A stretch of DNA of 64,000 nucleotides from Gammaproteobacteria bacterium (GCA_030429735.1 JAUIET010000001.1:1-64000); one strand, 5' to 3'. Shown: positions 35,679 to 46,209, counted from the stretch's first letter. Made by a program: numbers and translations. The notes: generated from the letters alone by a model not told the origin.

Positions 35679-37253
35679 CTAGTGCCTGAAATGTCGCATG
35701 CCAGTAAACACCATTGCCATACCGGCTTCGTCAGCCGCGGCAATCACTTCTTCATCACGCATCGACCCGCCGGGCTGAATAACCGCAGCGATGCCAGCCT
35801 CGGCGGCCGCATCTATGCCATCTCTGAATGGGAAAAATGCATCCGATGCCATCACAGAACCGGCCACTTGCAGGTTTTCGTCGGCCGCTTTAATCGCCGC
35901 AATTTTGGCACTGTATACACGGCTCATCTGCCCGGCACCCACGCCAATTGTCTGGCCATCACGCGCATACACAATGGCATTTGATTTCACAAACTTCGCC
36001 ACTTTCCAGCAAAACAACAGATCAGCAAGCTGTTCGTCACTGGGGCGACGTTGGCTGACTATCCTCAAATCGTCGACGCCCACCATGCCGGCATCTCGCT
36101 GCTGTAATAACAATCCACCGTTGACGCGTTTGTAGTCCAGCTCACGGCCTGCCGCGGCAAACTCAGTGCAACTCAACAAGCGGACATTTTTCTTGGCAGC
36201 GACAATGTCTGCCGCTTCTTGCTCAACGCCGGGCGCAATAATCACTTCAACGAACTGACGCTCTACGATAAGACTTGCTGTTGCCGCATCCAACGGCCGA
36301 TTAAAGGCGATAATACCGCCGAAGGCTGAGGTTGGATCTGTTGCAAAGGCCTTTTCGTAGGCGTTCTGAATGCTACTACCCAGTGCCACACCGCAAGGGT
36401 TTGCGTGCTTGACAATCACACAGGCGGCTTGCTCAAATTGCTTCACACATTCCAACGCGGCGTCGGTGTCGGCTACGTTGTTGTATGAAAGTTCTTTGCC
36501 TTGCAACTGGGTTGCTCCGGCAATGCTGTCGCCGGGCACATCTCGCTCCACATAAAACGCGGCTGTCTGATGCGGGTTTTCTCCGTATCGCATATTCTGA
36601 ACTTTGCGCAGCTGGGTGCTGAAGGTGCGTGGATACTCGGCGTTGCCCTCTCCTGTCTGCGCGCCCAGATAGTTGGCAATGGCCGCGTCGTATGCAGCGG
36701 TATGCTCAAATGTCTTTACCGCAAGATCAAAACGACTCTCGTCACTGAGTTCACCACCATTGGCCCGCAATTCACCAACTATTCGATCGTACTCAGCTGG
36801 TTCAACCACAGTGGCGACAAATCGATGGTTTTTAGCCGCGGCACGCAGCATGGTAGGACCACCTATATCAATGTTCTCGATCGCCAGTGGCAAATCGCAA
36901 TCAGGTCGAGCCACCGTTTGCTCGAATGGGTATAGATTAACCACCACCAGATCGATTGCACCGATGCCGTGTTCGACCATAACGGCCTCGTCCACGTCGC
37001 GGCGACCCAATATCCCACCGTGAATCTTGGGGTGCAATGTCTTCACTCTGCCGTCCATCATCTCTGGAAAGCCGGTGTATTCGGACACCTCGGTTACTTC
37101 AATATTATTTTCCAGTAGCAATCGGTAGGTGCCACCGGTAGACAATAAATCAATACCCAACGCTCGGAGGGCGCCGGCAAACTCAACCACGCCCTCCTTG
37201 TTGGATACACTGATAAGGGCGCGACTGATACGCCGGGTTTGGTTTGTGCTCAT
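35679..37253 (-). CDS. purH: Bifunctional AICAR formyltransferase / IMP cyclohydrolase PurH
   Basis: Catalyses the last two steps to IMP. The N-terminal cyclohydrolase domain has [15 protein letters not shown] and [20 protein letters not shown]. The C-terminal formyltransferase domain has [14 protein letters not shown], the catalytic KHANPCGVA with Lys-His, and [18 protein letters not shown]. It has 524 residues, close to E. coli (529). It heads purH-purD; a terminator separates it from the upstream fis gene, so it probably has its own promoter in 37254-37369. No PurR-like box was recognised. Confidence 0.98.
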   Translation of the reverse strand: MSTNQTRRISRALISVSNKEGVVEFAGALRALGIDLLSTGGTYRLLLENNIEVTEVSEYTGFPEMMDGRVKTLHPKIHGGILGRRDVDEAVMVEHGIGAIDLVVVNLYPFEQTVARPDCDLPLAIENIDIGGPTMLRAAAKNHRFVATVVEPAEYDRIVGELRANGGELSDESRFDLAVKTFEHTAAYDAAIANYLGAQTGEGNAEYPRTFSTQLRKVQNMRYGENPHQTAAFYVERDVPGDSIAGATQLQGKELSYNNVADTDAALECVKQFEQAACVIVKHANPCGVALGSSIQNAYEKAFATDPTSAFGGIIAFNRPLDAATASLIVERQFVEVIIAPGVEQEAADIVAAKKNVRLLSCTEFAAAGRELDYKRVNGGLLLQQRDAGMVGVDDLRIVSQRRPSDEQLADLLFCWKVAKFVKSNAIVYARDGQTIGVGAGQMSRVYSAKIAAIKAADENLQVAGSVMASDAFFPFRDGIDAAAEAGIAAVIQPGGSMRDEEVIAAADEAGMAMVFTGMRHFRH

Positions 37254-37369
37254 ACAGGTCTGCTTACAACGGTAAGTGAATCAAAGGAAGGGACTTATCC
37301 GCTTATGATACCGTAAAACGAACGCTAAATGCGCTGTTCTTGCCTGATTGGCCATTGCCGGCCGCACAC

Positions 37370-37404
37370 AAAAAAAGGCGCTACCCCAGGCGGAGTGCAC
37401 CTTT
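37370..37404 (-). terminator. Rho-independent terminator after fis
   Basis: On the minus strand AAAGGTGC (plus 37397-37404) pairs with GCGCCTTT (37374-37381) with one G-U pair, a 15-base loop, and a run of seven T (37370-37376). It lies about 50 bases past the fis stop and insulates purH-purD from the upstream operon. Confidence 0.7.
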
Positions 37405-37455
37405 CAATAAATACCACACCGACGCGGTGATTGCGCCGGTGACATTCGCTGCGGC

Positions 37456-37803
37456 TTAAAGCAGACCGTACTGCTTAAGCTTTTTACGCAGAGTACCGCG
37501 GTTCAAACCCAGCAAAATAGATGCTTTGGTCTGGTTGTTTCGAGTGTACTTCATAACGCACTCAAGCAACGGTGCCTCCACCTCGGACAATACCATCTGG
37601 TATACATCCGTCACCTGCTGGCCGTCGAGGTGGGAAAAGTAATTGTTCATGGCCACTTCGACACTGTCACGCAAAGTCTGAGCATGCTCAACCGGTGCTT
37701 GCGTGAGAAACTGCTTGATGCGGTCAGCGTCGCTGATCTCAGCGACAGGTTCTTCTGTTGCTAGTGGGCTATTAGTCTGGCCCTGGAAATAATCGGTACT
37801 CAT
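37456..37803 (-). CDS. fis: DNA-binding protein Fis
   Basis: Nucleoid-associated DNA-bending regulator. The 115-residue product carries the Fis C-terminal helix-turn-helix ([20 protein letters not shown], ending LKQYGLL), nearly identical to E. coli Fis, and a divergent, longer N-terminal arm (E. coli Fis is 98). It overlaps dusB by four bases; the dusB-fis order is conserved across gammaproteobacteria. Terminator follows at 37370-37404. Confidence 0.97.
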   Translation of the reverse strand: MSTDYFQGQTNSPLATEEPVAEISDADRIKQFLTQAPVEHAQTLRDSVEVAMNNYFSHLDGQQVTDVYQMVLSEVEAPLLECVMKYTRNNQTKASILLGLNRGTLRKKLKQYGLL

Positions 37804-38807
37804 GCGGCAAAGCCCTCTTCTAGTGTCTTCGTGTTCATGTCGAAAAACTCTACGAGTTGCAGTTTTTGCTCTTCTGCAGAGTCAATCCTATTAAACTCCT
37901 TTCTAAACGACTCAGACTGCGGTATGCGCTGCAAATACCAAGCGACGTGTTTTCGTGCAATTCGAGTGCCTAGAAATTCATCATAGAATGCATGAAGAGT
38001 AGCCAAGTGTTCAAGTAACAAATTTCGTACATCCTGCACACTGGGGCACCGCAATTGTAACCCTTTGTGCAAGTATTGTGCGATATTTCCTGCTATCCAG
38101 GGTTGACCTAATGCCGCTCGGCCAATCATGACCCCATCAGCGCCGGTTTCGAGCAATATTTGTTCGGCTTTTTCCGCGCTGTCGATATCGCCATTGGCGA
38201 TCACCGGAATGGATACTGCCTGTTTAACACGCGCTATGGACTCGTAATCCACATCACCGTGAAACCGGCAACTTCGCGTGCGGCCATGGATGGTTATCGC
38301 CGCCACACCTGCATGTTCCGCCAACTGCGCAATTCTGACCGCATTTTTGTGCTCCGGGCTCCATCCCGTGCGAGTTTTTACGGTCACGGGAACTGCAACG
38401 CTGGCAACCACTTGCTCGAAAATGTCAGCCACCAGAGCTTCGTCTTTCAGTAACGCTGACCCAGCCGCCTTATTGCACACCTTCTTCGCCGGGCAGCCCA
38501 TGTTGATGTCAATAATCTCGGCGCCAAGATCGGCAACCTGGCGCGCCGCATCAGCCAGCATGGCGGCATCACCTCCGGCAATCTGTACTACTCTCGGCCC
38601 GGTGTTATCGCCAAAGGCCAACCGCAGACGTGACTTCCTGCTATTCCACAAACGCTTGTCGGCCGTTAACATTTCAGCAACCACCATGCCCGCACCAAAT
38701 CGATACGCCAGTTGTCGAAACGGCAAATCAGTAATGCCTGCCATAGGGGCCAACACCACGCAGCTTGGCAGCTCAACACGGCCAATTGTCAGAGGGTCAA
38801 AGATCAC
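37800..38807 (-). CDS. dusB: tRNA-dihydrouridine synthase DusB
   Basis: FMN-dependent enzyme that reduces uridine to dihydrouridine in tRNA. Motifs are [15 protein letters not shown], the catalytic Cys in [36 protein letters not shown], and [12 protein letters not shown] with [14 protein letters not shown]. It has 335 residues, longer than E. coli DusB (321) by a short C-terminal tail. It overlaps both the upstream zinc-ribbon gene and fis by four bases. Confidence 0.96.
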   Translation of the reverse strand: MIFDPLTIGRVELPSCVVLAPMAGITDLPFRQLAYRFGAGMVVAEMLTADKRLWNSRKSRLRLAFGDNTGPRVVQIAGGDAAMLADAARQVADLGAEIIDINMGCPAKKVCNKAAGSALLKDEALVADIFEQVVASVAVPVTVKTRTGWSPEHKNAVRIAQLAEHAGVAAITIHGRTRSCRFHGDVDYESIARVKQAVSIPVIANGDIDSAEKAEQILLETGADGVMIGRAALGQPWIAGNIAQYLHKGLQLRCPSVQDVRNLLLEHLATLHAFYDEFLGTRIARKHVAWYLQRIPQSESFRKEFNRIDSAEEQKLQLVEFFDMNTKTLEEGFAA

Positions 38808-40687
38808 AATGTTGGTAACAGATTCAGTTCGTAGTTAATCGCGTCTGCGCCAGGATCCATGATTTCCAGCGCCAGGCGGATTGGGTTGTCACTGGGCATA
38901 GACGACAAACCACGCAATTCACCATCAAGATACTCATTTGGGAAAAACTTGCGGGTTGCCACAGGCTGGCTTCGAATATCAAAAAATGTCAGCTGCAGCA
39001 CTGGAAACGGTTGATCAAGTTCGGCCTTGTTGGTCAGTATAATATCAACAATCAGCGCCGTATCGGAGTCGGGATGACTGCGCACGCTCAGTTGGTCAGT
39101 TTTGACATTCCGCAGGTTGCGGTATGGCGGCAATTCGCAGCCGACAACACTGCAAAACGACGCCAACATTGGCCTGGTTTTCGCACTGGCCGTGAGATCA
39201 CCCCAATAGAAATAACTGTATTGCAGCAGCATAAGCAGCACCATGCCCACAGATCCTGCAATCCACTTCCACTCAAGCGGGCTGCTTGCTGACTCAGTGA
39301 CGCCAGGAGACGGCGCGATATCGAGATCTGCCGGAAGAAAGTCGGTTTTACGGCGTTTTTGCTGATCAATGGCATCTAAACCAAACTCTACAGACACCTG
39401 GTCAGGAATAAGCGCTGCCGGTTCGGGCTCGTGATTTTGCGGCGCTGCTTGCTGGTACGCCGATGAAGCGTCTTCAAACAAGCTTGCCTCGGACTGCTCA
39501 GCATGATCAACTCCTCCGCCCTCATAGTGCTTAGCTTCCGCCCGATCAGGGGCAGTGCTGGCGCCTGCCTCAGACTGTGCCAATGAGGGCGCCGCATTGG
39601 CGCTGGAAAACTCTGCTGAAAACTCCGCGCTGCTAGCGTCGGAAATAGTTTCTTCCGTGGCTTGCGACCACGTATTGTCAGTCGTGGCGGCCTCTGCGCT
39701 TACGTCGCTTCCTTGATCTGCGCCATCATCAGCAGATGGAACCACATCGACAATAATTTCTTCAAAACCAAGGCCAGAACGATGAGCCTGACCCGAGGGT
39801 GCGGTGTCATGCAGCGTTGCATCCGAAAAAGTGCTTTCTGTACCCGCTAAAATCTCTTTTACATAGGCGTCGCTGGCTTCTGTACTGTCTTTGTACTTGC
39901 CCGTTCCTTCCAACTCGGCCAGCAATTCAAGCGCCCAGTCCTCATCAGTTGAATTGCGTAAATCGTCCTCATCGAATTTGAGGTTTTCTTCAATAAGACT
40001 TATATCCGGCTCAATCAAGTCCGCCGTCGCTACAGAAGCAGTATTTGGAGCATCCTCAACGACTGGGGGAGAGCCATCAGCAGGAAGAGAGCCCTCAGCA
40101 GGTAGAGAACCATCAGCAGGAAGAGAGCCCTCAGCAGGTAGAGAGCCATCAGCTGGAGAAGAGCCCTCAGCTGGAGAAGAACCCTCAGCTGAAGAAGAGC
40201 CGTCAGTTGCATCAGAAAAGTTGCTAGCCTGTTCCGGTCCAACCGAAGGGTCCGTACTTAACGCTGCAGCGGGTATTCCGCGAGACCCAGCAGTCTCCGC
40301 ATTGGCCAGCGCGTCAGCCTCGTGCGGTGCAACTTCGCCACCAGCATCAATCGCGCTGTGTTGTGCAGCAGAACTTTCAAAGTTCTCATACAACAAGCTA
40401 TCAAGATCATAGTCATCGTGCGTTTCAATGCCTGCGGCCAGTGGCGGGTCAAAGCTTGTATCACCAGCGGAAGCTGGCGAATCGCCTTCTCCGTCCAGCA
40501 AGGAACGCAGTACGTCCTCATCGGCCACACCCACCCCGGAATCGCCACCACTGATCAGGTAATCATGGCCCATGAACACGTTCATGCAATAACCGCAACG
40601 CACTTTGCCGCCAGCCACTGTCAGCTGGTCCTGTGTTACCCGAAACGACGTCATGCACTTCGGGCATTGGCTGATCATTTCAGTCAT
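38804..40687 (-). CDS. MJ0042 zinc-ribbon and DUF3426 domain protein with hexapeptide repeats
   Basis: A 627-residue protein of unknown function. The N-terminus has an MJ0042-type zinc ribbon with two CxxC pairs (ISQCPKCMTSFRV and GKVRCGYCMNVFMG). A long acidic, Ser/Ala-rich low-complexity region follows, including eight tandem hexapeptides of the type S-x-P-A-E/D-G. A single membrane segment (WIAGSVGMVLLMLLQYSYFY, about residue 475) precedes a C-terminal DUF3426 domain with a Cys motif (CSVVGCELPPYRNL). The zinc-ribbon/membrane/DUF3426 layout beside prmA and dusB is conserved in pseudomonads. The repeat-bearing middle makes this copy unusually long. It overlaps dusB by four bases. Confidence 0.85.
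   Translation of the reverse strand: MTEMISQCPKCMTSFRVTQDQLTVAGGKVRCGYCMNVFMGHDYLISGGDSGVGVADEDVLRSLLDGEGDSPASAGDTSFDPPLAAGIETHDDYDLDSLLYENFESSAAQHSAIDAGGEVAPHEADALANAETAGSRGIPAAALSTDPSVGPEQASNFSDATDGSSSAEGSSPAEGSSPADGSLPAEGSLPADGSLPAEGSLPADGSPPVVEDAPNTASVATADLIEPDISLIEENLKFDEDDLRNSTDEDWALELLAELEGTGKYKDSTEASDAYVKEILAGTESTFSDATLHDTAPSGQAHRSGLGFEEIIVDVVPSADDGADQGSDVSAEAATTDNTWSQATEETISDASSAEFSAEFSSANAAPSLAQSEAGASTAPDRAEAKHYEGGGVDHAEQSEASLFEDASSAYQQAAPQNHEPEPAALIPDQVSVEFGLDAIDQQKRRKTDFLPADLDIAPSPGVTESASSPLEWKWIAGSVGMVLLMLLQYSYFYWGDLTASAKTRPMLASFCSVVGCELPPYRNLRNVKTDQLSVRSHPDSDTALIVDIILTNKAELDQPFPVLQLTFFDIRSQPVATRKFFPNEYLDGELRGLSSMPSDNPIRLALEIMDPGADAINYELNLLPTL
40071..40214 (-). repeat. Eight 18-bp tandem repeats inside the DUF3426 gene
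   Basis: Eight consecutive 18-base units (plus strand consensus GAGCCMTCAGCWGGADRA) each encode a hexapeptide S-S/L-P-A-E/D-G on the minus strand. The units alternate between two sequence versions in the first half (GAGCCATCAG and GAGCCCTCAG types), suggesting duplication of a two-unit block. The last unit (near 40200) is degenerate. Confidence 0.85.
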
Positions 40688-40693
40688 CAGTGC

Positions 40694-41599
40694 TTATATT
40701 TTCTGGCGGTCCATGTTGATCCCAACGAGCATTACCCAGCCATCTTGCACAGTGGGCTGATCGAAGTGAATGGTATCATTGTAGGCCGCAATGACCTCTT
40801 CGGCCTGCTCTTCGAGTATACCCGACAATAATAGACGACCGTTGGGCGCTAACAATTCACATAGTTGGGGTGCAAGCCTCTGCAACGGGGCGGCCAGTAT
40901 GTTGGCGATCAATAAATGCACGTTACCGCGAACGTCTGGGTAGTTTGTATCCAAATGAGCTGTACAGCGATTCATATCGAGCTGATTGCGCTGCATATTT
41001 TCGCGCGAATTTGATACAGCGTCCGGGTCATTATCAATGGCAATAACGCGCTCAGCCCCCAGCACTGCCGCGGCGATTGCCAACACTCCCGAGCCGCTGC
41101 CGAAATCTACAATTGTTTGTCCCTCACAGTCATTGGCATCCAGCCATTGCAAGCACATTGCAGTCGTTGCGTGCGTGCCAGTTCCAAACGCAGTGCCAGG
41201 ATCAAGCAAAACAGGATGACTGCAATGCACAGGCGCTGAATGCCACGAGGGGCATACGCAAAGCCGCTGGCCAAACTGAATGGGCTCGTAGCGGTCCATC
41301 CAGGCTCGATGCCAGTCCTGATCAGGCAAGGGGGTCAATTGCCAGCTGCCCCGACCCGGTGGCCCGAGCACCAGGGCCAACTCAGCACGCAGCGAATCCA
41401 GGTCTGCCTCTATACCAAACAGCGCCAATACGCGCATATTGTTCCAAACCGGGTTTTCGCCGCGCTCGTATTCGACCAGCAGCTGATTTTCTGCATCCAG
41501 CAATGTAACCGCGTGCGCACCCAGTTCAAACAGCGCGGTCTCGGTTCGTTCCAGATCATCCGCGCTGAGCAGGAATTCCAGCTGTAAGTAAGCACTCAC
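40694..41599 (-). CDS. prmA: Ribosomal protein L11 methyltransferase PrmA
   Basis: SAM-dependent enzyme that trimethylates ribosomal protein L11. The N-terminal substrate-recognition domain begins MSAYLQLEFLLSADDLERTE. The methyltransferase core carries LDPGTAFGTGTHATTAMCL, DFGSGSGVLAIAAAVLGA and the catalytic-motif NILAAPLQRLAP. It has 301 residues; E. coli PrmA has 293. It lies 15 bases after accC and six bases before the zinc-ribbon gene. Confidence 0.96.
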   Translation of the reverse strand: MSAYLQLEFLLSADDLERTETALFELGAHAVTLLDAENQLLVEYERGENPVWNNMRVLALFGIEADLDSLRAELALVLGPPGRGSWQLTPLPDQDWHRAWMDRYEPIQFGQRLCVCPSWHSAPVHCSHPVLLDPGTAFGTGTHATTAMCLQWLDANDCEGQTIVDFGSGSGVLAIAAAVLGAERVIAIDNDPDAVSNSRENMQRNQLDMNRCTAHLDTNYPDVRGNVHLLIANILAAPLQRLAPQLCELLAPNGRLLLSGILEEQAEEVIAAYNDTIHFDQPTVQDGWVMLVGINMDRQKI

Positions 41600-41614
41600 T
41601 AGCGTGTATCCAGC

Positions 41615-42958
41615 CTATGACAGGCCCAGCTTCTTCTCCAGATAATGGATATTCACGCTGCCCTTAAGAAAGCCTTCGTCGGTGACCAGCATCTGCTGCA
41701 GTGGAATATTGGTTCGAATGCCCTGCACAACCATTTCCTCTAGCGCATTGCGCATTCGCTTAAGTGCGGCTTCTCGAGTATTCGCAGTGGTGATGACTTT
41801 TGCTACCAGAGAGTCGTAATAGGGTGGCACGGAATAGCCACTGTACAAATGCGAATCAACCCGCACCCCACTGCCGCCTGGCGGGTGATACTGCTCAACC
41901 TTACCGGGGCTGGGCATAAAGGTTTCCGGGTCTTCCGCGTTAATTCGACACTCGATGGAATGGCCGGTAATGGAGACATCGTCCTGGGTAAACGATAGTG
42001 AGTTGCCGGCAGCGATACTGAGTTGTTCTCTGACAATATCAATGCCGGTCACCATTTCAGTGACCGGGTGCTCTACCTGCACGCGTGTATTCATTTCAAT
42101 AAAATAGAAACGCCCATCTTCATACAAAAACTCAAACGTGCCGGCACCGCGATAGCCAATATCAAGACAGGCTTGGGCGCACGATGCGGCAACTTCCGCC
42201 CGCGCATCCTGGTCGATATTGGGTGCCGGCGCTTCTTCCAGTACTTTTTGATGACGCCGTTGCAAGGAGCAATCGCGATCGCCCAAATGTACGGCATGAC
42301 CTTTGCCATCAGCCAGCACCTGAATTTCGATGTGGCGAGGGTTCTGCAGGAATTTTTCCAGGTACACAGTGGCATCACCGAACGCTGCCATGGCTTCTGA
42401 TCGAGTCAGGTCAATCGAATTCAGCAATTCGCTTTCCTCGTTGACCACGCGCATACCGCGTCCACCGCCGCCAGCAGCAGCCTTGATGATAACCGGGTAT
42501 CCAATATCATTGGCAATACGCAGCGTGCGGTCGTTGTCTTGTGTAATAGGCCCATCGGACCCCGGCACAGTTGGGACGCCAGCGGCCTGCATGGACTTGA
42601 TCGCCGACACTTTGTCGCCCATCATCCGAATCACATCGGCCGACGGCCCGACAAAAACGAATCCGCTGCGCTCAACTTGCTCAGCAAAGTCTGCATTTTC
42701 CGCCAGAAATCCATAACCGGGGTGAATAGCCGCGGCATCGGTAATTTCTGCCGCTGCAATGATTGCAGGTATATGCAGATAGCTTTTTGACGACGGGTTT
42801 GGTCCAATGCAAACAGCCTCATCGGCCAAACGAACGTGCATCAGATCTGCATCTACTTTGCTGTGCACCGCAACAGTCGGAATATCAAGTTCTTTGCAGG
42901 CCCGCAAAATTCGCAGCGCTATCTCGCCCCGATTGGCTATCACCAGTTTTTCTAACAT
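41615..42958 (-). CDS. accC: Biotin carboxylase subunit of acetyl-CoA carboxylase (AccC)
   Basis: ATP-dependent carboxylation of biotin on AccB, first half-reaction of fatty acid synthesis. Motifs are [35 protein letters not shown], the ATP-grasp Gly-rich loop [29 protein letters not shown], the catalytic region [20 protein letters not shown] and ECRINAEDP. It has 447 residues, the family norm (E. coli 449). It follows accB by 51 bases. Confidence 0.98.
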   Translation of the reverse strand: MLEKLVIANRGEIALRILRACKELDIPTVAVHSKVDADLMHVRLADEAVCIGPNPSSKSYLHIPAIIAAAEITDAAAIHPGYGFLAENADFAEQVERSGFVFVGPSADVIRMMGDKVSAIKSMQAAGVPTVPGSDGPITQDNDRTLRIANDIGYPVIIKAAAGGGGRGMRVVNEESELLNSIDLTRSEAMAAFGDATVYLEKFLQNPRHIEIQVLADGKGHAVHLGDRDCSLQRRHQKVLEEAPAPNIDQDARAEVAASCAQACLDIGYRGAGTFEFLYEDGRFYFIEMNTRVQVEHPVTEMVTGIDIVREQLSIAAGNSLSFTQDDVSITGHSIECRINAEDPETFMPSPGKVEQYHPPGGSGVRVDSHLYSGYSVPPYYDSLVAKVITTANTREAALKRMRNALEEMVVQGIRTNIPLQQMLVTDEGFLKGSVNIHYLEKKLGLS

Positions 42959-43009
42959 GTATCTTTGCCGTTCGCCTGATTTATGTGGGATGTCGCTGTG
43001 CAGCGCTGA

Positions 43010-43465
43010 TCACGATATCGCAATCAACGCCTGATCAAATTCAATGGGGTCGCCGTCTTCCACAAGGATTGCCTCAACAACGCCTGCTTTGTCAGCCTCA
43101 ATCTGATTCATCATTTTCATGGCCTCAACAATACAAACGACATCGCCAACCGCGACCGTTTGGCCAACCTCTACAAAAGACTTCGCTCCCGGTGAAGGCG
43201 AACGGTAGAAAGTTCCTACCATTGGTGATCGAATCGCATGGCCACTGCCGCTTGATGCCGCTACCGGTTCAGCGGAGGGCGCTGGCGCAGCTGCCGCCGG
43301 GGCCGGCGGTGCACTGACGGCCACCTGGGCTGCAGGCGGATAGACCGCGGCCTGTTTCGCGTGGCGACTAATACGCACAGATTCTTCGCCCTCGTGAATT
43401 TCCAGCTCATCGATGTTCGACTCTTCGAGCAATTCAATGAGCTTTTTTACCTTGCGAATATCCAT
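43010..43465 (-). CDS. accB: Biotin carboxyl carrier protein of acetyl-CoA carboxylase (AccB)
   Basis: Carries biotin between AccC and the carboxyltransferase. It has the N-terminal [18 protein letters not shown], a Pro/Ala-rich linker (about residues 40-75) and the biotinyl domain with the modified Lys in [13 protein letters not shown]. It has 151 residues, near E. coli (156). It heads accB-accC-prmA-(zinc ribbon)-dusB-fis. In Pseudomonas, aroQ precedes accB; it is absent from the 213-base gap here. Confidence 0.97.
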   Translation of the reverse strand: MDIRKVKKLIELLEESNIDELEIHEGEESVRISRHAKQAAVYPPAAQVAVSAPPAPAAAAPAPSAEPVAASSGSGHAIRSPMVGTFYRSPSPGAKSFVEVGQTVAVGDVVCIVEAMKMMNQIEADKAGVVEAILVEDGDPIEFDQALIAIS

Positions 43466-43678
43466 AGTTGCTCTCTCGTGATGGACTTATTGAGGAAGCT
43501 GACCTCTTGAGCCACAAACCGCGATATCAGCAAACGCAGCCGGCTCTCTGTAAACAGTGATAATCAGCCATCTTCCAAACTTTGGACAGTTTATTGCCTA
43601 ATCGCCGAAGTTGTCCACATAAAACGGATTTTGCCGACATTTTTGCCGATATATTAAGCAAGGGCTCAGTAAAAATCG

Positions 43679-45511
43679 CTAATTGAGAGTTTCCAGTGCC
43701 TGCAACACAATATCGGTGGTCAATAGCTGCGGCAGAACAGTGGCCGGCGCGGAGGGGTCCGCGGGGAACAGCAAGTACAATGGCACGCCACTGCGGCCGT
43801 ATTGCGCCAATACTTCTGTGATTTTCGGGTCGCTATTGGTCCAGTCACCTTTCAAATACGCAACATTGCGCTCGGTAAAGGCGGCGAGTACAAGCTGCTG
43901 TGACAATGCAACACGCTCGTTAGCCAGGCAGGTTATGCACCAGTCGGCGGTAAAGTTCACAAACACAGGTTTACCTGCTGCGCGCAACTCGAGCACCCGC
44001 TCCGCTGAGTAAACACTGCCCGCAGCAACAGTTGGCTCGGCACGCTGCTGTAGCCACGGTCCGGCCAGAGCAATCATCGCAATTGTTAAAGCAGCAACAG
44101 ACGCTGCGCGTTTTACAATGCTTCTGTCACGCCAGAACCATAGAGCCATGTAAATCAACACACAGCCACACAACACCAGAGCCATACCATTAACGCCAGT
44201 TTGTCGACCCACTACCCAAATCAGCCAAATGGCAGTGATGTACAGCGGAATAGCCATCCATTCTTTGAAGGTATTCATCCAGGCGCCCGGCTTGGGCAGT
44301 CTGGCCGCCAGGGAAGGAATACCCACCAGCAGCAGGAACGGTGCCGCCATACCAAGGCCGAGGGCGGCAAAAATCGTAAGCGCTGCCAGTGGCGGTTGAA
44401 CCAACGCGAAGCCAAGCGCTGCCCCCATAAACGGCGCTGTACAGGGGCTGGCAACAATAACGGCGAGCACGCCGGTAAAAAATGAGCCGCGGTGGCCGCT
44501 TTTCTCTGTTAACTGCTGCCCAACACCGGCCCAGCTTGCGCCAAATTCCAGAAAGCCTGACATGCTCAATCCCAGGGCGAAAAACAGATATACCAGCAAA
44601 GCGACAAGCCATGGTGTTTGTAATTGAAACCCCCAACCCAGTGCCTCACCAGCCGCACGCAACGCCAGCAGCATGCCAGCCATCGCTAGAAAAGAGCAAA
44701 CCACGCCGAGGGTGTAACTGAGACCATGCGCGCGCTGTTCACGCAAAGACACCGAACTGGCATTAACCAGTCCTAACACTTTCAAGGCAAGCACCGGAAA
44801 AACACACGGCATTAAATTGAGAATCGCACCGCCCAGAAAGGCAAATAGGGCCATTAGCAAAAACGATGTCTCTCCTGCCGGCTTCGGAGCCATGGAGTTC
44901 GATGCCGCCGCATCACCCTGTGCCGAGCTGGCAAAGCCATCGACTTCGGTAAACGACTGATCGGATACTCGCTCGAAGTAGCGGGTTTTAGGGGGGTAAC
45001 ACAATCCGGCGTCAGCGCAGCCCTGGTAGCGAATACTTAAGCGCGCAGCACCCGCCGGAATTTTCACGCTGGCGATGGCATTGTGATAGTACACTTCCAC
45101 ATCACCAAAATACTCATCCGTTTTGGCCTTGCCGGCCGGGATGTCAAGGGTCAGTTCTTCGATGGATTCATCGGCCGCCTGCATGCTGGCGGCAAAGGCA
45201 TGACGATACAAATAATATCCATCCGCAATAGCCCAGCTAAAATCCACGGTTTGTTCGTCGCGATTTTCCAGCAATAACTGATAGGCCTGATCCACTGGCA
45301 GAAAATCATCAGCCTGCGAAACCCCGCTCGAGGAGAACGTCGAGGTAAGAGACGAAGAGGAAGCCGCAGGAATAAGGTCCTGCGTATTGGCTTGCGCGAG
45401 TGCCGACCAAGCAAGCAGTCCAGCAAAAGTCAGCGCAAAGAATGCAAGCAGTAACGAGCCAGCCGCAGTCAGGCGACGCTGTGAGTCAGTGAAATTTGAG
45501 ATGGCAATCAC
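43679..45511 (-). CDS. dsbD: Thiol:disulfide interchange protein DsbD
   Basis: Inner-membrane reductase passing electrons from cytoplasmic thioredoxin to periplasmic partners. The N-terminal signal segment (SLLLAFFALTFAGLLAWSAL) is followed by the DsbD-alpha domain with its Cys pair (YQGCADAGLCYPPKTR). The membrane domain has the two catalytic cysteines (NLMPCVFPVLALK and IVASPCTAPFMGAALGF), and the C-terminal thioredoxin domain has a CxxC (FTADWCITCLANE). The frame opens at an ATG at 45649, adding 46 residues without family likeness; the GTG at 45511 is chosen because the signal region follows it. Neither start has a strong Shine-Dalgarno, so the start is uncertain. Confidence 0.92.
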   Translation of the reverse strand: MIAISNFTDSQRRLTAAGSLLLAFFALTFAGLLAWSALAQANTQDLIPAASSSSLTSTFSSSGVSQADDFLPVDQAYQLLLENRDEQTVDFSWAIADGYYLYRHAFAASMQAADESIEELTLDIPAGKAKTDEYFGDVEVYYHNAIASVKIPAGAARLSIRYQGCADAGLCYPPKTRYFERVSDQSFTEVDGFASSAQGDAAASNSMAPKPAGETSFLLMALFAFLGGAILNLMPCVFPVLALKVLGLVNASSVSLREQRAHGLSYTLGVVCSFLAMAGMLLALRAAGEALGWGFQLQTPWLVALLVYLFFALGLSMSGFLEFGASWAGVGQQLTEKSGHRGSFFTGVLAVIVASPCTAPFMGAALGFALVQPPLAALTIFAALGLGMAAPFLLLVGIPSLAARLPKPGAWMNTFKEWMAIPLYITAIWLIWVVGRQTGVNGMALVLCGCVLIYMALWFWRDRSIVKRAASVAALTIAMIALAGPWLQQRAEPTVAAGSVYSAERVLELRAAGKPVFVNFTADWCITCLANERVALSQQLVLAAFTERNVAYLKGDWTNSDPKITEVLAQYGRSGVPLYLLFPADPSAPATVLPQLLTTDIVLQALETLN

Positions 45512-45701
45512 CCATGAGCAGATACAGTTGATAGCGTTGGCAGAGCCGAATAGTATAGCTGAGCGAACGTCACAACAACTGTAGACTTGGTCTCCGTTTA
45601 ACGGCAAAAGTTCGATGCACTGCGCAAAAACAGTGCGCTGAGCTTCCATGTAACGAATTGCTGTTTCACATTAATAGCCACATTAATCAACAGGCACATC
45701 A

Positions 45702-46205
45702 ATGAAAACAAGATCTTCAGCAGCAAAATGGCTGCTAATGGCTGCGCTTTTACTACAAACAGCCTGCGGTAATAAATCAGTAAGCGAAGCTGTGGCCACG
45801 CCGCTGGGCTTATCCGTACACAATGTTACCGTGCGTGAGCCCGTTGCGGGGCGCGATGTCACCGTTGCCTACCTGACTATTCGCAATCAAGGTGACACAG
45901 AACGCTTATTGCTTGGCGCCAGCAGCGACTACGCGACACGGATAGAAATCCACGAGCATCAACACAGCGAGGGACGAATGCGCATGGTCAAACTTGCGTC
46001 GCTGCCGATTGCCGCGAACTCTGAAACGGTGCTTGAATCAGGTGGCGCACATTTGATGCTTTTTGAACTGCAGCCGCCATACTCGCTTGAGCAGGCGGCC
46101 GATAGCGCTATTAAGCAGCAACACCTTAGTGTAGAACTTACGCTGGCGTTTGATCAGGGAGAATCAATTACAGTAGCCACAACGCTGAGCAGTGTTCTCG
46201 ACTGA
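45702..46205 (+). CDS. PCuAC-type periplasmic copper chaperone
   Basis: A 167-residue exported protein of the PCuAC (DUF461) family, which delivers Cu(I) to cytochrome oxidase or scavenges copper. The N-terminus is a signal peptide with a lipoprotein-like Cys (LLQTACGNKS), though the -3 residue is not canonical. The metal-binding His and Met residues of the family can be picked out: IHEHQHSEGRMRMV and later GGAHLMLFEL. It is divergent from dsbD, which supplies reducing power to periplasmic thiols, a plausible functional link. Confidence 0.82.
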   Translation: MKTRSSAAKWLLMAALLLQTACGNKSVSEAVATPLGLSVHNVTVREPVAGRDVTVAYLTIRNQGDTERLLLGASSDYATRIEIHEHQHSEGRMRMVKLASLPIAANSETVLESGGAHLMLFELQPPYSLEQAADSAIKQQHLSVELTLAFDQGESITVATTLSSVLD

Positions 46206-46209
46206 TTCG

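Noticed and set aside
37254-37369. PurR operator upstream of purH
   Set aside because: No sequence close to the 16-base ACGCAAACGTTTGCGT consensus is present; many pseudomonad relatives lack this regulation.
1-40214. CRISPR array at the two direct-repeat regions (1-232 and 40071-40214)
   Set aside because: The first is two long near-identical units without spacers; the second is contiguous coding repeats without spacers.
39891-40412. 173-residue plus-strand frame rich in Glu-Pro-Ser-Ala-Gly
   Set aside because: Shadow of the 18-bp repeats of the minus-strand DUF3426 gene; repeats stay open in several frames.
45512-45649. Longer DsbD N-terminus starting at ATG 45649
   Set aside because: The extra 46 residues lack family likeness and a ribosome-binding site; kept only as an alternative.
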